A stretch of 64,000 nt of DNA from NCBI GenBank assembly GCA_022827345.1, contig JAJDTB010000075.1:1-64000 (forward strand). The letters are read 5' to 3'. The first letter of the stretch is position 1. Each line of letters opens with the position of its first letter. The stretch is from Gemmatimonadota bacterium (lineage in GTDB: Bacteria > Gemmatimonadota > Gemmatimonadetes > Longimicrobiales > Gaopeijiaceae). The position numbers were made by a program, and so were the translations under genes. Shown here piece after piece: positions 17,305-29,340 of the stretch. The notes beneath the pieces are model-generated. The model saw nothing but the letters and a program-made list of their open reading frames with translations, was not told where the DNA came from and searched no databases.

Positions 17305-18491
17305 GGCGCACTCCAGTCCGTGAGCGCGCGGGGAACGCCCGTGAGCTCGGCAAGGAGGATGTCGGCGATGCGCTCCCCCGCGCGGCCATCGCCGTAGGGA
17401 TTCCCGGCCGGGCAGGCGGCGCGCCGGCCGGCGAGGTGCTGAGATGCCTCCGTGAGGATCAGCTCGGGGTCGGTGCCGACCAGGGTGGCCGCGCCCGCCC
17501 GCACCCCTTCCGGCCGTTCCGTCACCTCCCTGAGAACGAGCGTGTGGACGCCGAAGGCCGGCGCTTCCTCCTGGATCCCGCCCGAGTCGGTGAGCACCAG
17601 GCTCGCGCGTTCCAGCACCGCCACCAGATCCCCGTAGTCGAGGGGATCGATGAGGTGAACGCGGGGGCAGCCGCCCAGAATCCGATGGGCCGGCCCCTTC
17701 ACGCGCGGATTCGGGTGGACGGGATAGAGGATGTCGATGTCGTCGAACCGTTCGGCCAGCGCGGCCACGGCGCCGAAGACCCGCTCCAGCGGCTCGCCGA
17801 AGGACTCGCGGCGGTGCGCCGTCAACAGCACCAGGCGGCGCGGTCCGGCCGCCAGCGCGGCGGCGGTCGCGTCGCGAACATCGGGAACGCGGCTGCGCAT
17901 CTGGTGGAGCGCGTCCACCACCGTGTTCCCCGTTACGAAGATCCGTTCGGCTTCTATCCCCTCCGCGGCCAGGTTCGCCGCCGCCTCGGAGGTGGGCGCG
18001 AAGCAGAAATCGGAGACGGTGTCGGTCATCCTGCGGAGCATCTCCTCCGGGAAGGGCGACCACTTCTCGCGGCTGCGCAGCCCGGCCTCGACGTGCGCCA
18101 GCCTGCCCTGCTGGAAGAAGGTGACGACGCCCGCGAAGAACACGGTCGCCGTGTCGCCCTGCACGATCGTCACGTCGGGGCGGAAGTCCTCGGCGACCTC
18201 GCGCAGGCCGTCCATGCAGGCGTGGCCGACGTCGTAGAGGGTCTGGCCGGGCTTCATCAGGTCGAGATCGTAATCGGCCTCGAGGTCGAAGACGCCGAGC
18301 ACCTGGTCGACCATCTCGGTGTGCTGGCCGGTGAGGGCGAGCCGGTGGGTACAACCCCCGCGGGCGTGCAGGGCACGGATCACCGGCGCCATCTTGATCG
18401 CCTCGGGGCGCGTGCCGATCACCGAGAGGATGCGCGGGCGGCGGGGGTGGACGGCCGTGGTCTTCCCGGCCGCGGCTGGGGAGCGGGCCAA
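17301..18491 (-). CDS. wecB: UDP-N-acetylglucosamine 2-epimerase (non-hydrolysing)
   Basis: 396 residues if it starts at TTG 18491, just after the upstream stop and preceded by a GGAGG stretch; ATG at 18518 (405 residues) overlaps the upstream gene and lacks a ribosome site. Family blocks: ILSVIGTRPEAIKMAPVI, LTGQHTEMVDQVL, VQGDTATVFFAGV, HVEAGLRS, GNTVVDAL, LLTAHRRESFGEPL, LTDSGGIQEEAPAFG and VLREVTERPEG. It interconverts UDP-GlcNAc and UDP-ManNAc for surface polysaccharide. No ManNAc dehydrogenase gene lies next to it. Confidence 0.95.
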   Translation of the reverse strand: MARSPAAAGKTTAVHPRRPRILSVIGTRPEAIKMAPVIRALHARGGCTHRLALTGQHTEMVDQVLGVFDLEADYDLDLMKPGQTLYDVGHACMDGLREVAEDFRPDVTIVQGDTATVFFAGVVTFFQQGRLAHVEAGLRSREKWSPFPEEMLRRMTDTVSDFCFAPTSEAAANLAAEGIEAERIFVTGNTVVDALHQMRSRVPDVRDATAAALAAGPRRLVLLTAHRRESFGEPLERVFGAVAALAERFDDIDILYPVHPNPRVKGPAHRILGGCPRVHLIDPLDYGDLVAVLERASLVLTDSGGIQEEAPAFGVHTLVLREVTERPEGVRAGAATLVGTDPELILTEASQHLAGRRAACPAGNPYGDGRAGERIADILLAELTGVPRALTDWSAP

Positions 18492-18492
18492 G

Positions 18493-19449
18493 CTACTCCT
18501 CCCCCGCCCCGCTTCCACGTTCCCCGGGGCCGCGTTCCCGCCGCGCGGCGTCGAGCTCGTCGTGGACCGACGCGATCATCTCCCCCAGGAAGCCCGCCGC
18601 GAAGCAGAGCACCCCCACCGTCACCAGCAGTACCACCAGGTACAGGAGCGGCCGGAACCCCAGCCCCATGACGTAGCGCAGGTAGAGCGCGACCAGCCCC
18701 GTCAGCACGCCCACCCCCATCAGGAACAGCCCCGGCAGCCCGAACGCCACCATCGGCTTGCGGGAGAACCGCAGGTGGAACCACACGGCCACCAGGTCGA
18801 GCACGCCGCCGACGATCCGGCTCTTCCCCGAGTACTTGGCCTCGCCCGCGCGGCGCGGGTGCAGCTCGATGTCGATCTCGGTGGCGCTGAAGCCCTTGCG
18901 GTGCGCGAGGACCACGAAGAAGCGGTGCCAGTCGTGCCGCAGCCGCACGGCTTTCAGCACATCGGCGCGGAAGGCCTTCATCGAGTTGAGGTCGCTGACC
19001 GGCACGTCGAAGATGCGGCGGCTCAGCGCGTTGTAGATCGAGGACACGGCGCGCTTGTCGTACCGCCCGACCTTGCGCCCGGTGACGATGTCCCACCCTT
19101 CGTCGAGCTTGTCCAGGAAGCGCGGGATCTCGGCCGGAAGGTGCTGCAGGTCCGCGTCGAAGAGGACGATGTACCTGCGGTCGGTCGCTTCGGCCCCGGT
19201 GAGGAGCGCCTCGGTCTTGCCGAGGTTGACCCGGTGGCGCACCACCTTGAGGCGGTCCCATCCGGCGCCCTCCGCCTCGGCCGCCCCGGCGGTGCCGTCG
19301 GTCGAACCGTCGTCGACCAGGACGACCTCGCCGGTGAGTCCGAACTCCTCGAAGGCGGCCCGCAGCTCGGGGATGAGGTGCGGAATGTTCGGCGCCTCGT
19401 TGAACGCCGGCACAACCAGGGCGAAGTCGGCACGCGCGGTCGTCCTCAC
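18493..19449 (-). CDS. Family 2 glycosyltransferase with C-terminal membrane helices
   Basis: 318 residues. GT2 domain (1-225): FALVVPAFNEAPNIPHLI, VLVDDGSTDGTAG, VLFDADLQHLPAEIP (D-A-D), SDLNSMKAFRADVL and HPRRAGEAKYSGKSR. Two hydrophobic helices follow (VAFGLPGLFLMGVGVLTGLVALYL and LLYLVVLLVTVGVLCFAAGFLGEMI). This is the DPM/ArnC/GtrB class that charges undecaprenyl phosphate with a sugar at the inner membrane. It starts 4 bases after the rpoN stop and ends 1 base before the TTG start of the epimerase gene. The sugar is unknown. Confidence 0.9.
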   Translation of the reverse strand: MRTTARADFALVVPAFNEAPNIPHLIPELRAAFEEFGLTGEVVLVDDGSTDGTAGAAEAEGAGWDRLKVVRHRVNLGKTEALLTGAEATDRRYIVLFDADLQHLPAEIPRFLDKLDEGWDIVTGRKVGRYDKRAVSSIYNALSRRIFDVPVSDLNSMKAFRADVLKAVRLRHDWHRFFVVLAHRKGFSATEIDIELHPRRAGEAKYSGKSRIVGGVLDLVAVWFHLRFSRKPMVAFGLPGLFLMGVGVLTGLVALYLRYVMGLGFRPLLYLVVLLVTVGVLCFAAGFLGEMIASVHDELDAARRERGPGERGSGAGEE

Positions 19450-19453
19450 TCGG

Positions 19454-20965
19454 TCAGATCCGTTTTCTCATGCGCGCCGGCAGGATTCCCAGCTGGTCGC
19501 GGTACTTGGCCACTGTGCGTCTGGCGATCTTGACGCCCTCGCTCTTCAACAGGTTGACGATAGCCTGATCGGTAAGAGGGCGCTTCGAGTTCTCGTTGTC
19601 CACCAGGCTCTTGACCCTCGCCTGCACGCCCCGGGTGGACACTTCGCGGCCGGTCGCCGTCGGCAGTCCGCCGGAGAAGAAGAACTTGAGCGGGTACACG
19701 CCGGTGGGCGACTGGACGTACTTCTCGTTGGTCACCCGCGAGACCGTCGATTCGGCCATCCCGATGTGGTCGGCGACCTCCCTCAGCGTCAGCGGCTTGA
19801 GGTGCTGCACCCCCTTCTCGAAGAAGCCCTGCTGCCGGTCGACGATGAAGCGCATGACATTCAGCATCGTCTGGCGCCGCTGCTCGATGACCTGGATCAG
19901 CCAGTTGGCCGCGTTCAGCTTGTTCGAGATGAACTCCTTGTTCGATCCCTGGAACTTCGACCTGTCGGCCGCCACCTCCCGGTACGCCTTCGCCAGCCGC
20001 AACCGCGGCAGTCCGGTATCGTTCACGAACACCAGGTACTCCCCCCCTACCCTGTCGACGATCAGGTCCGGGATGACGTAGTGATCGGGATCGGAGGAGT
20101 ACTGCTTGCCGGGCCTGGGATCCAGGGTGGCGATCTCGTCCGCGGCGTCCTGGACCTCGCGGGGGGGGATCTCGAGCGCGCGCGCGATCTCGGTCCAGCG
20201 GTGGTTGATGAGCGCGTCGAAGTGCTCCCGGACGATCGTGCAGGCCAGCGTGTCCTCCTTGTCGTCCCGCCGGAGCTGCAGTTCGAGGCACTCGCGCAGG
20301 GTGCGGGCGGCGACCCCGGGCGGATCCAGCGTCTGCACGATCCCGAGCACCTCCTCGACCTCTTCTGGGGTATGGGGCGCGAAGAACGCGGCCAGCTCCT
20401 CCAACTCGGCCTCGCGGGCCTTGTCGTCCTCGATGCCCCGCGCGCGTTCGAACGCTTCGTCGCGGGTGGCGTCGGCGGTCGCGTTCAGCCCGTCCGCCAC
20501 GTCCTGCAGCGAACAGGACAGCGACCCGTCGTCGTCGATGTTGCCGACGATCTCGTCGGCGATCCAGAGCTGGCGGTCCCCGAGGTGGAGGAGTCCGAGC
20601 TGGTCGGTGAGATAGTCGTGCAGGTGCCGCGCCCCCACCACGGGTGCCTCGAAGTACTCGCGCGGCTCGTAGCGCTCCCTTGTACCCCCGACGTCGAATC
20701 CATCGAGAAGCACCTCGTCCCAGTCGACCTCGTCGTCGGGTTCGTCGGGTTCGTCCAGGCTCTCTTCGTCCACCTCGAACTCGTCGTCGCTGTCGGGCTC
20801 CGACAGCTCCAGGAACGGATTCTCGGAGAGCTCCTGCTCCAGCTTGGTCTGCAGGTCGAGCAGCGGCATGTACAGCAGGTCCATCGCCTGATAGAGGCGT
20901 GGGTTGACCTTCAGTTCCTGCCGAAGGTCGGCCCCCTGGTACAGCCCCGCCTTCAGCCCGCTCAC
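19454..20965 (-). CDS. rpoN: RNA polymerase sigma-54 factor
   Basis: 503 residues. Region I (residues 1-55) is Gln/Leu-rich and activator-responsive: QELKVNPRLYQAMDLLYMPLLDLQTKLEQELSENPFLEL. An acidic region II follows (EPDSDDEFEVDEESLDEPDEPDDEVDWDE). The core-binding and HTH domains include HIGMAESTVSRVTNEKYVQSPTG and YPLKFFFSG. The RpoN box ARRTVAKYR near the C-terminus reads the -24 element. It lies 7 bases downstream of lptB, the common lptB-rpoN order. The usual hpf gene that follows rpoN is replaced here by a glycosyltransferase. No sigma-54 activator protein is in the window. Confidence 0.97.
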   Translation of the reverse strand: MSGLKAGLYQGADLRQELKVNPRLYQAMDLLYMPLLDLQTKLEQELSENPFLELSEPDSDDEFEVDEESLDEPDEPDDEVDWDEVLLDGFDVGGTRERYEPREYFEAPVVGARHLHDYLTDQLGLLHLGDRQLWIADEIVGNIDDDGSLSCSLQDVADGLNATADATRDEAFERARGIEDDKAREAELEELAAFFAPHTPEEVEEVLGIVQTLDPPGVAARTLRECLELQLRRDDKEDTLACTIVREHFDALINHRWTEIARALEIPPREVQDAADEIATLDPRPGKQYSSDPDHYVIPDLIVDRVGGEYLVFVNDTGLPRLRLAKAYREVAADRSKFQGSNKEFISNKLNAANWLIQVIEQRRQTMLNVMRFIVDRQQGFFEKGVQHLKPLTLREVADHIGMAESTVSRVTNEKYVQSPTGVYPLKFFFSGGLPTATGREVSTRGVQARVKSLVDNENSKRPLTDQAIVNLLKSEGVKIARRTVAKYRDQLGILPARMRKRI

Positions 20966-20972
20966 GACGGCA

Positions 20973-21782
20973 TCAGCTCACGGGCTCGGGAAAGCGCGAA
21001 CGCATGCGCGCCGTCAGCGTCGGGCCCAGGTAGAGGTCGGCGACTTCGTCGTTCCAGACCAGTTCGGAGACCGTTCCGTGAACGCGGATGTGACCCTCGT
21101 ACATGATGTACGCCCGGTCCACGATCTCCAGCGTCTGCTCCACGTTGTGATCGGAGATGATGACGCCGATGTCCCGGGTCTTGAGCTGTGCGACGATCTC
21201 CTGGATGTCGTGCAGCGCGATCGGGTCGATGCCGGCGAAGGGCTCGTCGAGGAGCATGAACTTGGGCCGCTGGACGAGCGCGCGGGTGATCTCGAGACGG
21301 CGGCGCTCGCCCCCGGACAGGGAGAACGCCCTGGCGTTGCGGAGGTGGCCGATCGAGAGCTCGCCCAGCAGTTCCTCGAGCCTTTCGGCCCGCTCCTTGC
21401 GGCTGAGGTCGAGCGTCTCCAGGATCGCCAGGATGTTCTGCGCGACCGTAAGCCGGCGGAAGACGGAGGGTTCCTGGGCCAGGTAGCCGACGCCCATCCT
21501 GGCACGCTTGTACATCGGCACGCCCGTGAGCTTGGCGTCGTCCAGGTAGACCTTGCCCCCGTCCGCCGCGATCAACCCGACCAGCATGTAGAAGGTGGTC
21601 GTCTTCCCCGCCCCGTTCGGACCCAGCAGGCCGACGATCTCACCCTGGCGGACCTCGATGTCGACGTTGGCTACGACGGCCCTCTTCCGGTAGATCTTCG
21701 TGAGGTTGGCGCCCCTGAGTGTCGAGGCCTGCACGGCGGCGGTCGTCCCGGAATCCGGGGCGAACAAAAGCTCATCTGTCAC
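20973..21782 (-). CDS. lptB: LPS export ABC transporter ATP-binding protein LptB
   Basis: 269 residues, GTG start overlapping the lptA-like stop (GTGA). Walker [16 protein letters not shown]-loop [13 protein letters not shown] (the Q-E-P-S-V-F-R block characteristic of LptB), signature [15 protein letters not shown], Walker [16 protein letters not shown], and H-loop [10 protein letters not shown]. It powers extraction of lipopolysaccharide from the inner membrane with LptF/LptG (not in this window) and passes it to LptC and LptA, encoded just upstream. Confidence 0.97.
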   Translation of the reverse strand: MTDELLFAPDSGTTAAVQASTLRGANLTKIYRKRAVVANVDIEVRQGEIVGLLGPNGAGKTTTFYMLVGLIAADGGKVYLDDAKLTGVPMYKRARMGVGYLAQEPSVFRRLTVAQNILAILETLDLSRKERAERLEELLGELSIGHLRNARAFSLSGGERRRLEITRALVQRPKFMLLDEPFAGIDPIALHDIQEIVAQLKTRDIGVIISDHNVEQTLEIVDRAYIMYEGHIRVHGTVSELVWNDEVADLYLGPTLTARMRSRFPEPVS

Positions 21783-24007
21783 TTGCGGCGTTCCTTTCCG
21801 GTATGCGTTCGGCGACGGGCGTTGGGCTGACCCGTCGGGGTCGCGGCCGAAGGAGGGGCGGTGGCGGTGTCCGGATTCGCGGTGGCCGAATCGGCGGCGG
21901 CCGAGTCGGCGGCGACGGTCATCGAATCCACGGCGGCCGAGTCGGCGGGATCTCCGGGTGGACGCGGCTCCAGGTGATACCCCACTGTCTGGCCCTCCAC
22001 ATCCATGCTGACCACCTCCCGCCCTTCCAGGTGGACGATGATCTTCTCACCCTCGACCCAGTGCAGCGCGGGGCGCGCGGGCTCGGCGGCCGCAATGGTG
22101 TCGGAGCCGGCGGGGGCCGCGGCCGAATCGGAGGGTGCGGGATCGGCGGCGTCCGGCTGCCGGTCCGGATCGGCGGGTTGGGCCTGAAGCGCGTCCGGAT
22201 CGGCGGGGACGGTGTCGGCCCCGGCCTGTGCCGTGTCCGGATCGATCATTCTGTAGAGGCTGCGGGCCGTGCCGACCGCCGTGATGGTCTCCAGCCGGGA
22301 GCGCTGAACCGAGTCGGGAACCTCGGACGACGCATCCGGTTCCGGAGCCTCGGATGCATCAGTTTGTGTAATTTGTGTAATTTGTGTAATCTCTGCACTG
22401 TCCGCTTGTGTATCTTGCGCACTGTCCGCAGGTGCGTTCCGCGAACTGTCCGCGGGCTCGCCGGTCGAAAAGTCGGCGATCACCGTATCCCCCTCCATCC
22501 AGTCCCGGCGGGCGATTTCCGGCAGCCCTGAAGCCTCGAGCGTGTCATCGGCCAGACCCTCCGCGCGCGCGGCTCCCACCGCGGTGACCAGGTCCAGCAC
22601 CTGTCCCGGCGACAACACGTCGATGGAGTCCCCGATCAGGCTGAACTGATCGGCGCTCACCGAAGGCCGGAAGAGCGAGTCGGCGGCGGCTGAATCGGCC
22701 TCCGCGACCGCCTGTTCGGCGAGGGCCAGCACCCGCGCCGCATCCCCGGCCGAGAGGCCCTCGGTGTCGACGGTCCGCGGCTCTCCGGGAAGCGGCGGAA
22801 TCTCCCCGATCGCCACGAGCCGGTTGACCTGCCCGGATTCGAGGAACATGCGGATGGCGGGCGCGACCATGTCGACATCCTGCCCCGACAGCCTCGCGTC
22901 CCTTCTGGCCAGGAGTTCCTCGCGCAGCCCCGAGGTGGGCGTCACCGATATCGTGCTTGCGGTGAGTTCGTAGCTCTGCCCTTCGACCCGCGCATCGCCG
23001 AAGATCGACATCGCGCCGACCTCCTGGTCGTAATCGAGCGAATCGCCCTCGGCCAGCAGGGAATCGCGCTCCACGATCACGTTTCCCGCCGCCCGGAAGT
23101 ATCGGCTGCCCTCCAGCACGAACTGGTCGGCGTCGATCTCGTAGGGAGGAAGGCGGATCGGCTCGGTGTCGGCGACGACGGTGTCGCCGGCGGCATCGAT
23201 GTCCTCGACAACCTCGGTGTCGTCGACGGCCTCGGTGTCCTCGGCGGCAAGCCCATCTCCGGCGGCGACCGTGTCCTCCGGGAGCTCGGGTGGCTCGGTT
23301 GGGCCCGGTGCTTCGGCCTCGGCGGTGGTGTCCGCGGATGGCTCGCCAGGCTGTGCCGCAGTCGAGTCGCTCGCCGGTGCACTATCCGCCACCTCCACGC
23401 TGTCCGCCGCCTCAGTGCTGTCCGCCACCTCCGCACTGTCCGCCGCCTCCGCACTGTCTGCCGCCTCCGCACTGTCCGCCGCCTCCGCACTCTCCACCAC
23501 CTCGGCACGCAGCACCGGGAAGACGGTGGCGTGCGGGTTGCCCTCATAGACGACCATTCGGTCCATCGGGCGGACCTCGGTGGCCCGGTCGATCGAAACG
23601 CGGTGCCCCGTGATGATCGCACCGCTCTGGCGGTCGGTCACCGTCACGTTCGACCAGGCGTTCAACTGCTGAAGCCCGCCGAAGTAGTAGGCGGTGTCGG
23701 CGTCCAGCTCCATGTCCGCGTCCTCGATGTGCACGCGGCCGAAGAGCTGCACCTGTTCGTTCGATTCGAAGACGACGGCGGAATCGGCGAGGATGCGCGT
23801 GCCGTCCGCGCAGCGGTAGTCGACGCCGCCGCTGGCATGGTAGACGAAGTTGACGGAGTCGAACCGCGCCCGGTAGGTGACCCCTCCCACCCTGGCGAGT
23901 TCGCAGTCGCCGCCCTGGCCCGACGCGGCGGCCGGAACGAGGAGCGCCGCACTCATCACCCCCAACCCCTGCACCGCGAGAACACCGGCGGCGCGCGCGC
24001 TTCTCAT
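21779..24007 (-). CDS. LptA/OstA-like periplasmic LPS-transport protein with large repeat-rich insertions
   Basis: 742 residues from ATG 24007 (ATGA overlap with lptC). Signal peptide about residues 1-31 ([23 protein letters not shown]). OstA-type beta-jellyroll strands appear as [24 protein letters not shown]...[41 protein letters not shown], and later [25 protein letters not shown]...[12 protein letters not shown]. These are separated by low-complexity linkers of Asp, Ser, Ala and Glu, some coded by tandem DNA repeats. Much longer than enterobacterial LptA (about 185 residues), it resembles the multi-OstA proteins of other deep-branching diderms. Likely part of the periplasmic bridge that carries LPS to the outer membrane; the linkers may span extra distance. 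Confidence 0.82.
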   Translation of the reverse strand: MRSARAAGVLAVQGLGVMSAALLVPAAASGQGGDCELARVGGVTYRARFDSVNFVYHASGGVDYRCADGTRILADSAVVFESNEQVQLFGRVHIEDADMELDADTAYYFGGLQQLNAWSNVTVTDRQSGAIITGHRVSIDRATEVRPMDRMVVYEGNPHATVFPVLRAEVVESAEAADSAEAADSAEAADSAEVADSTEAADSVEVADSAPASDSTAAQPGEPSADTTAEAEAPGPTEPPELPEDTVAAGDGLAAEDTEAVDDTEVVEDIDAAGDTVVADTEPIRLPPYEIDADQFVLEGSRYFRAAGNVIVERDSLLAEGDSLDYDQEVGAMSIFGDARVEGQSYELTASTISVTPTSGLREELLARRDARLSGQDVDMVAPAIRMFLESGQVNRLVAIGEIPPLPGEPRTVDTEGLSAGDAARVLALAEQAVAEADSAAADSLFRPSVSADQFSLIGDSIDVLSPGQVLDLVTAVGAARAEGLADDTLEASGLPEIARRDWMEGDTVIADFSTGEPADSSRNAPADSAQDTQADSAEITQITQITQTDASEAPEPDASSEVPDSVQRSRLETITAVGTARSLYRMIDPDTAQAGADTVPADPDALQAQPADPDRQPDAADPAPSDSAAAPAGSDTIAAAEPARPALHWVEGEKIIVHLEGREVVSMDVEGQTVGYHLEPRPPGDPADSAAVDSMTVAADSAAADSATANPDTATAPPSAATPTGQPNARRRTHTGKERRK
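22363..22389. repeat. Three perfect tandem copies of TTTGTGTAA
   Basis: A 9-bp unit repeated three times inside the lptA-like gene, coding on the minus strand for Ile-Thr-Gln three times. It is AT-rich within GC-rich coding DNA. Copy-number change keeps the frame, so linker length could vary by slippage. Confidence 0.85.
23383..23508. repeat. Seven tandem 18-bp units in the lptA-like gene
   Basis: Seven consecutive 18-bp units, the inner ones nearly identical around TGTCCGCCGCCTCCGCAC, encode a six-residue Ser-Ala-Glu-Ala-Ala-Asp-type period on the minus strand. The end units are more diverged, the usual pattern when repeats expand and contract from the middle. Each step of 18 bases preserves the reading frame. 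Confidence 0.85.
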
Positions 24008-24549
24008 TGCTCGCCGCATCTCCCCGCGCTCTCGCCCCAGATCCTCACCGCGTCGAACGACATGTCCGCCTGGAAACGGTCTCCGTCGAAGACGCAGCCG
24101 CCTTCGTGTATCTCGACCGGCACGTCGGACCAGATGCGGTCCGCCTCCGGAGCGAAATGGAGTTCCCCGGTGCGGATTTCCTGGCCGGTCGTCGAGACCC
24201 GGAGGACCGCGCTGCCGCTGGCGGTGAGCTCGTTCCCCACATTGCTCAGCCGGCCCCGGTCGGCGGTGATGTTGGCGCGGCGCCTGCCCTGCTCGTCGAA
24301 GACGATGAGCGTCAGCCCGATCACCTGGGCATGCGACGAGTCCCGCCACAGGAACATGCTGTCGGCCATGAGGAGTGCTTCCTGCACGCCCTCGCGGGTC
24401 ATCCTGCGCGACACGCCGTAGACGATCTCGTCGGCGTTGACGGCTTCGAGCTCCGTCGCGGGTCCCTCCTCCGACTCGGCCGAACAGGCCCCGGCCGCGA
24501 GTGCCAGCGAGAGGGTGGCGAAGCTGTGAAGGGTCGGTCGGCTTCTCAT
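24004..24549 (-). CDS. lptC: LPS export periplasmic protein LptC
   Basis: 181 residues. N-terminal hydrophobic stretch FATLSLALAAGACS ending in a Cys, so possibly a lipoprotein instead of the usual uncleaved anchor. Beta-jellyroll strands follow: DSMFLWRDSSHAQVIGLTLIVFDEQGRRRANITADRGRLSNVGNELTASGSAVLRVSTTGQEIRTGELHFAPEADRIWSD, typical LptC/YrbK. LptC docks on LptB2FG and hands LPS to LptA. The start overlaps the kdsD stop by one base (TGATG) and the end overlaps the lptA-like start, so the lpt genes are coupled to Kdo synthesis. Confidence 0.9.
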   Translation of the reverse strand: MRSRPTLHSFATLSLALAAGACSAESEEGPATELEAVNADEIVYGVSRRMTREGVQEALLMADSMFLWRDSSHAQVIGLTLIVFDEQGRRRANITADRGRLSNVGNELTASGSAVLRVSTTGQEIRTGELHFAPEADRIWSDVPVEIHEGGCVFDGDRFQADMSFDAVRIWGESAGRCGEQ

Positions 24550-25553
24550 CAGAGCACTCCGGCGCGCAGCAGATCGTGAAGGTGAACGATACCGGTCAGG
24601 CCGCCCCGGCTCACGACCGGCAGCGCCATCACCCCGTGGTCCTCCATGCGGCGGACCGCGGTGGCGCCCAGTTCGTCGGGATGGGCGGTCTTCGGGGAGG
24701 TGGTCATGAAGTGCGAGACGGGCAGATCCAGGAAATCCCCGGTCCGTTCCATCAATCTCGCGAGATCGCCCGCGGTGACGACGCCGATCAGCGCGTTGTC
24801 GTCGTCGATGACGGGGACCGTGCCGCGCATCCTGGCAAGCGGGATGATGATGTCGCGGACGGTCGCGCCGGGGGCCGCAGCCGGGTAGTCGTCGGTGATC
24901 ATGACGTCGCGGACGCGAAGCGTGAGACGCCTGCCGAGCGCACCGCCCGGGTGGATCCTGGCGAAGTCGGCGGCGTCGAAGCCGCGCTGCCCCATCAGGG
25001 CGACGGCGAGCGCGTCTCCCATTGCCAGCGCCGCGGTGGTCGAGGCGGTGGGTGCGAGGTCGAGCGGACAGGCTTCGGCCGCCACGCCGCAGTCGAGGGC
25101 CGCCGCGGCGCCGCGCGCGAGCGGCGAGGACAGGTCCCCGGCGATCGCCACCACCGGCATCCGCCGGGTCCGCGCAAAGGAGAGCAGCCCCCGCAGCTCC
25201 GCACTTCGCCCACTCCGCGAAACGACGATCAGTACCGCGCCCCCGGCGACGATCCCCAGGTCGCCGTGCAGCCCGTCGACGGGGTGCAGGAATACCGCCG
25301 GGGTCCCGGTCGAGGTGAGGGTCGCGGCGACCTTGCGCGCGATCAGCCCGGACTTCCCGATCCCCGACAGAACCACCGCCCCCTCGCAGGACGCGACCAG
25401 CTCCACCGCATGCACGAAGTCGTCGCCGAGGCGATCGGCCAGCGCCGCGACCGCCGCGCCCTCCATCCGCAGGACCCGCCTGGCCTCGCGGAGGAGCTCG
25501 GGCCGGCCCGCGGCGGGCGGCGCCTCAACCGCCGCGCTCGCGACAGTACTCAT
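24549..25553 (-). CDS. kdsD: Arabinose-5-phosphate isomerase (KdsD/KpsF) with CBS domains
   Basis: 334 residues. SIS domain (about 40-190): GAVVLSGIGKSGLIARKVAATLTSTGTPAVFLHPVDGLHGDLGI, VSRSGRSAEL. It is followed by HPGGALGRRLTLRVRDVM and two CBS repeats (GATVRDIIIPLARMRGTVPVIDDDNALIGVVTAGDL; HPDELGATAVRRMEDHGVMALPVV). It converts ribulose-5-phosphate to arabinose-5-phosphate, the first step of Kdo synthesis. It overlaps kdsC by 29 bases. The CBS pair may sense a nucleotide. Confidence 0.96.
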   Translation of the reverse strand: MSTVASAAVEAPPAAGRPELLREARRVLRMEGAAVAALADRLGDDFVHAVELVASCEGAVVLSGIGKSGLIARKVAATLTSTGTPAVFLHPVDGLHGDLGIVAGGAVLIVVSRSGRSAELRGLLSFARTRRMPVVAIAGDLSSPLARGAAAALDCGVAAEACPLDLAPTASTTAALAMGDALAVALMGQRGFDAADFARIHPGGALGRRLTLRVRDVMITDDYPAAAPGATVRDIIIPLARMRGTVPVIDDDNALIGVVTAGDLARLMERTGDFLDLPVSHFMTTSPKTAHPDELGATAVRRMEDHGVMALPVVSRGGLTGIVHLHDLLRAGVL

Positions 25554-26091
25554 CGACCAGCCTCGTCCATTCGTTGCGGGCCCCGAGAAGCGCCTCGGCG
25601 AATTCCCTGACCGCTCCCCTCCCCCCCTCGCTGACGCTCTGCCACTCGGCGGCGTGCCGCACCTCGCACGTGGCGTTCGCGACGGTGGCGGGGAGCCCGA
25701 CGCGCCTCAGCGGTGCCAGATCGGCCAGGTCGTCGCCCAGGAGCGCGACCTCTTCCCACCGCACGCCCTTCTCGGCGAGCAGCCTCTCGATGATGGGCAG
25801 CTTGCGGGCGCCGCCGTCCTGAAAGACATCGGTGATCCCCAGTTCGGCCGCGCGAATCGTCGTCGCTGCCGACACCCGCCCCGATACGATCGCGACGTGA
25901 AGACCCGCTTTTGTCATCATCCTGACTCCCAGTCCATCCTGAACATCGAACCGCTTGAGTTCGATTGGAACCCCTTCCGGGGTCGCGCCCATGTAGACGC
26001 CGCCGTCCGTCATGACCCCGTCGACGTCCAATACGACCAGTCGAATCCGCCGGGCCGTTGCCTCCGGGATCTCCATCGGCAGGGGCTTCAT
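25525..26091 (-). CDS. kdsC: 3-deoxy-D-manno-octulosonate 8-phosphate phosphatase KdsC
   Basis: 188 residues, ATG at 26091 overlapping the kdsA stop as ATGA. HAD-type motif I VVLDVDGVMTDGGVYM (nucleophile and acid Asp). Next come RFDVQDGLGVRMMTKAGLHVAIVSGR (motif II Ser and the VQDG loop of KdsC), and motif IV VALLGDDLADLAPL. There is no large cap domain, as in tetrameric KdsC. It removes phosphate from Kdo-8-phosphate in the cytoplasm. Gene order kdsA-kdsC-kdsD follows the pathway. Confidence 0.96.
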   Translation of the reverse strand: MKPLPMEIPEATARRIRLVVLDVDGVMTDGGVYMGATPEGVPIELKRFDVQDGLGVRMMTKAGLHVAIVSGRVSAATTIRAAELGITDVFQDGGARKLPIIERLLAEKGVRWEEVALLGDDLADLAPLRRVGLPATVANATCEVRHAAEWQSVSEGGRGAVREFAEALLGARNEWTRLVDEYCRERGG

Positions 26092-26894
26092 ACCGCCGCT
26101 CCCGCAAAGAGTGCCTCGCGGAGCGCGACGACCTCGCCGAGCAGCGGCGGGAGTTCCGCAAGCGGCAGCATGGTCGAGCCGTCCGAGGGCGCCGAGGGCG
26201 GATCGGGGTGGACCTCGAGGAAGAGACCGTCGCAGCCGGCGGCCACGGCGGCGCGGACCAGTGCGCGGATGTGCTCCGGCGCGCCCGCGGTCGATCCGCC
26301 GGGCGCGGCCCCCGGGCGCTGGACCGAGTGGGTTCCGTCGAAGATGACGGGGGCGCCGGCCGCCTCCCTGATCGCGGCGAAACTCCGCATGTCCACCACG
26401 AGGTCGCCATACCCGAAGGCGGTCCCGCGCTCGGTCACGGTCACCGTCGCGGCGCCGCCGGCCCGCACCTTTTCCACGGCGCCGGCCATGGCCACGGGCG
26501 ACATCCACTGTCCCTTCTTGATGTTCACCGCGCTGGCCGCCCCGCCCGCCGCCTGCAGCAGCGAGGTCTGCCGGCACAGGAAGGCGGGGATCTGCAGCAC
26601 GTCCGCCACCTCGGCCACCGGGCCGGCCTGGCCGGGTTCGTGGATGTCCGTCAGGACGGGCAGGCCGGTGCCCTCGCGGACGGCGGCGAGAAGATCGAGT
26701 CCGCGTCGCAGACCCGGGCCTCGATGGGAGCGGAGCAGGGAGCGGTTGGCCTTGTCGAAGGACGCCTTGAAGACGGCGGGAATCCCGGCCTCGCGCGCGG
26801 CGTCGCGCACCCCCGCGCCCACCTCGAGGTTGAGTGCGTGGTCCTCCAGCACACAGGGGCCCGCGACAAGGGTGAATCCATCCAGAAAGGGCAC
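26088..26894 (-). CDS. kdsA: 3-deoxy-8-phosphooctulonate synthase KdsA
   Basis: 268 residues from GTG at 26894, four bases after the pyrG stop with a GGGAG element upstream; the longer ATG at 26990 would overlap pyrG by 92 bases. Blocks: FTLVAGPCVLEDHAL, FKASFDKANRSLLRSHRGPGLRRGLDLL, VLTDIHEPGQA, LQIPAFLCRQTSLL, NIKKGQWMSP, TERGTAFGYGDLVVDMRS, FDGTHSVQRPG and EVHPDPPSAPSDGSTMLPL. It condenses arabinose-5-phosphate with PEP. Metal class is not determined here. Confidence 0.96.
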   Translation of the reverse strand: MPFLDGFTLVAGPCVLEDHALNLEVGAGVRDAAREAGIPAVFKASFDKANRSLLRSHRGPGLRRGLDLLAAVREGTGLPVLTDIHEPGQAGPVAEVADVLQIPAFLCRQTSLLQAAGGAASAVNIKKGQWMSPVAMAGAVEKVRAGGAATVTVTERGTAFGYGDLVVDMRSFAAIREAAGAPVIFDGTHSVQRPGAAPGGSTAGAPEHIRALVRAAVAAGCDGLFLEVHPDPPSAPSDGSTMLPLAELPPLLGEVVALREALFAGAAV

Positions 26895-26898
26895 AGCG

Positions 26899-29309
<2,411 letters not shown>

Positions 29310-29340
29310 GACAGCACCCCGGGACGGGCGCGAAAAACAA

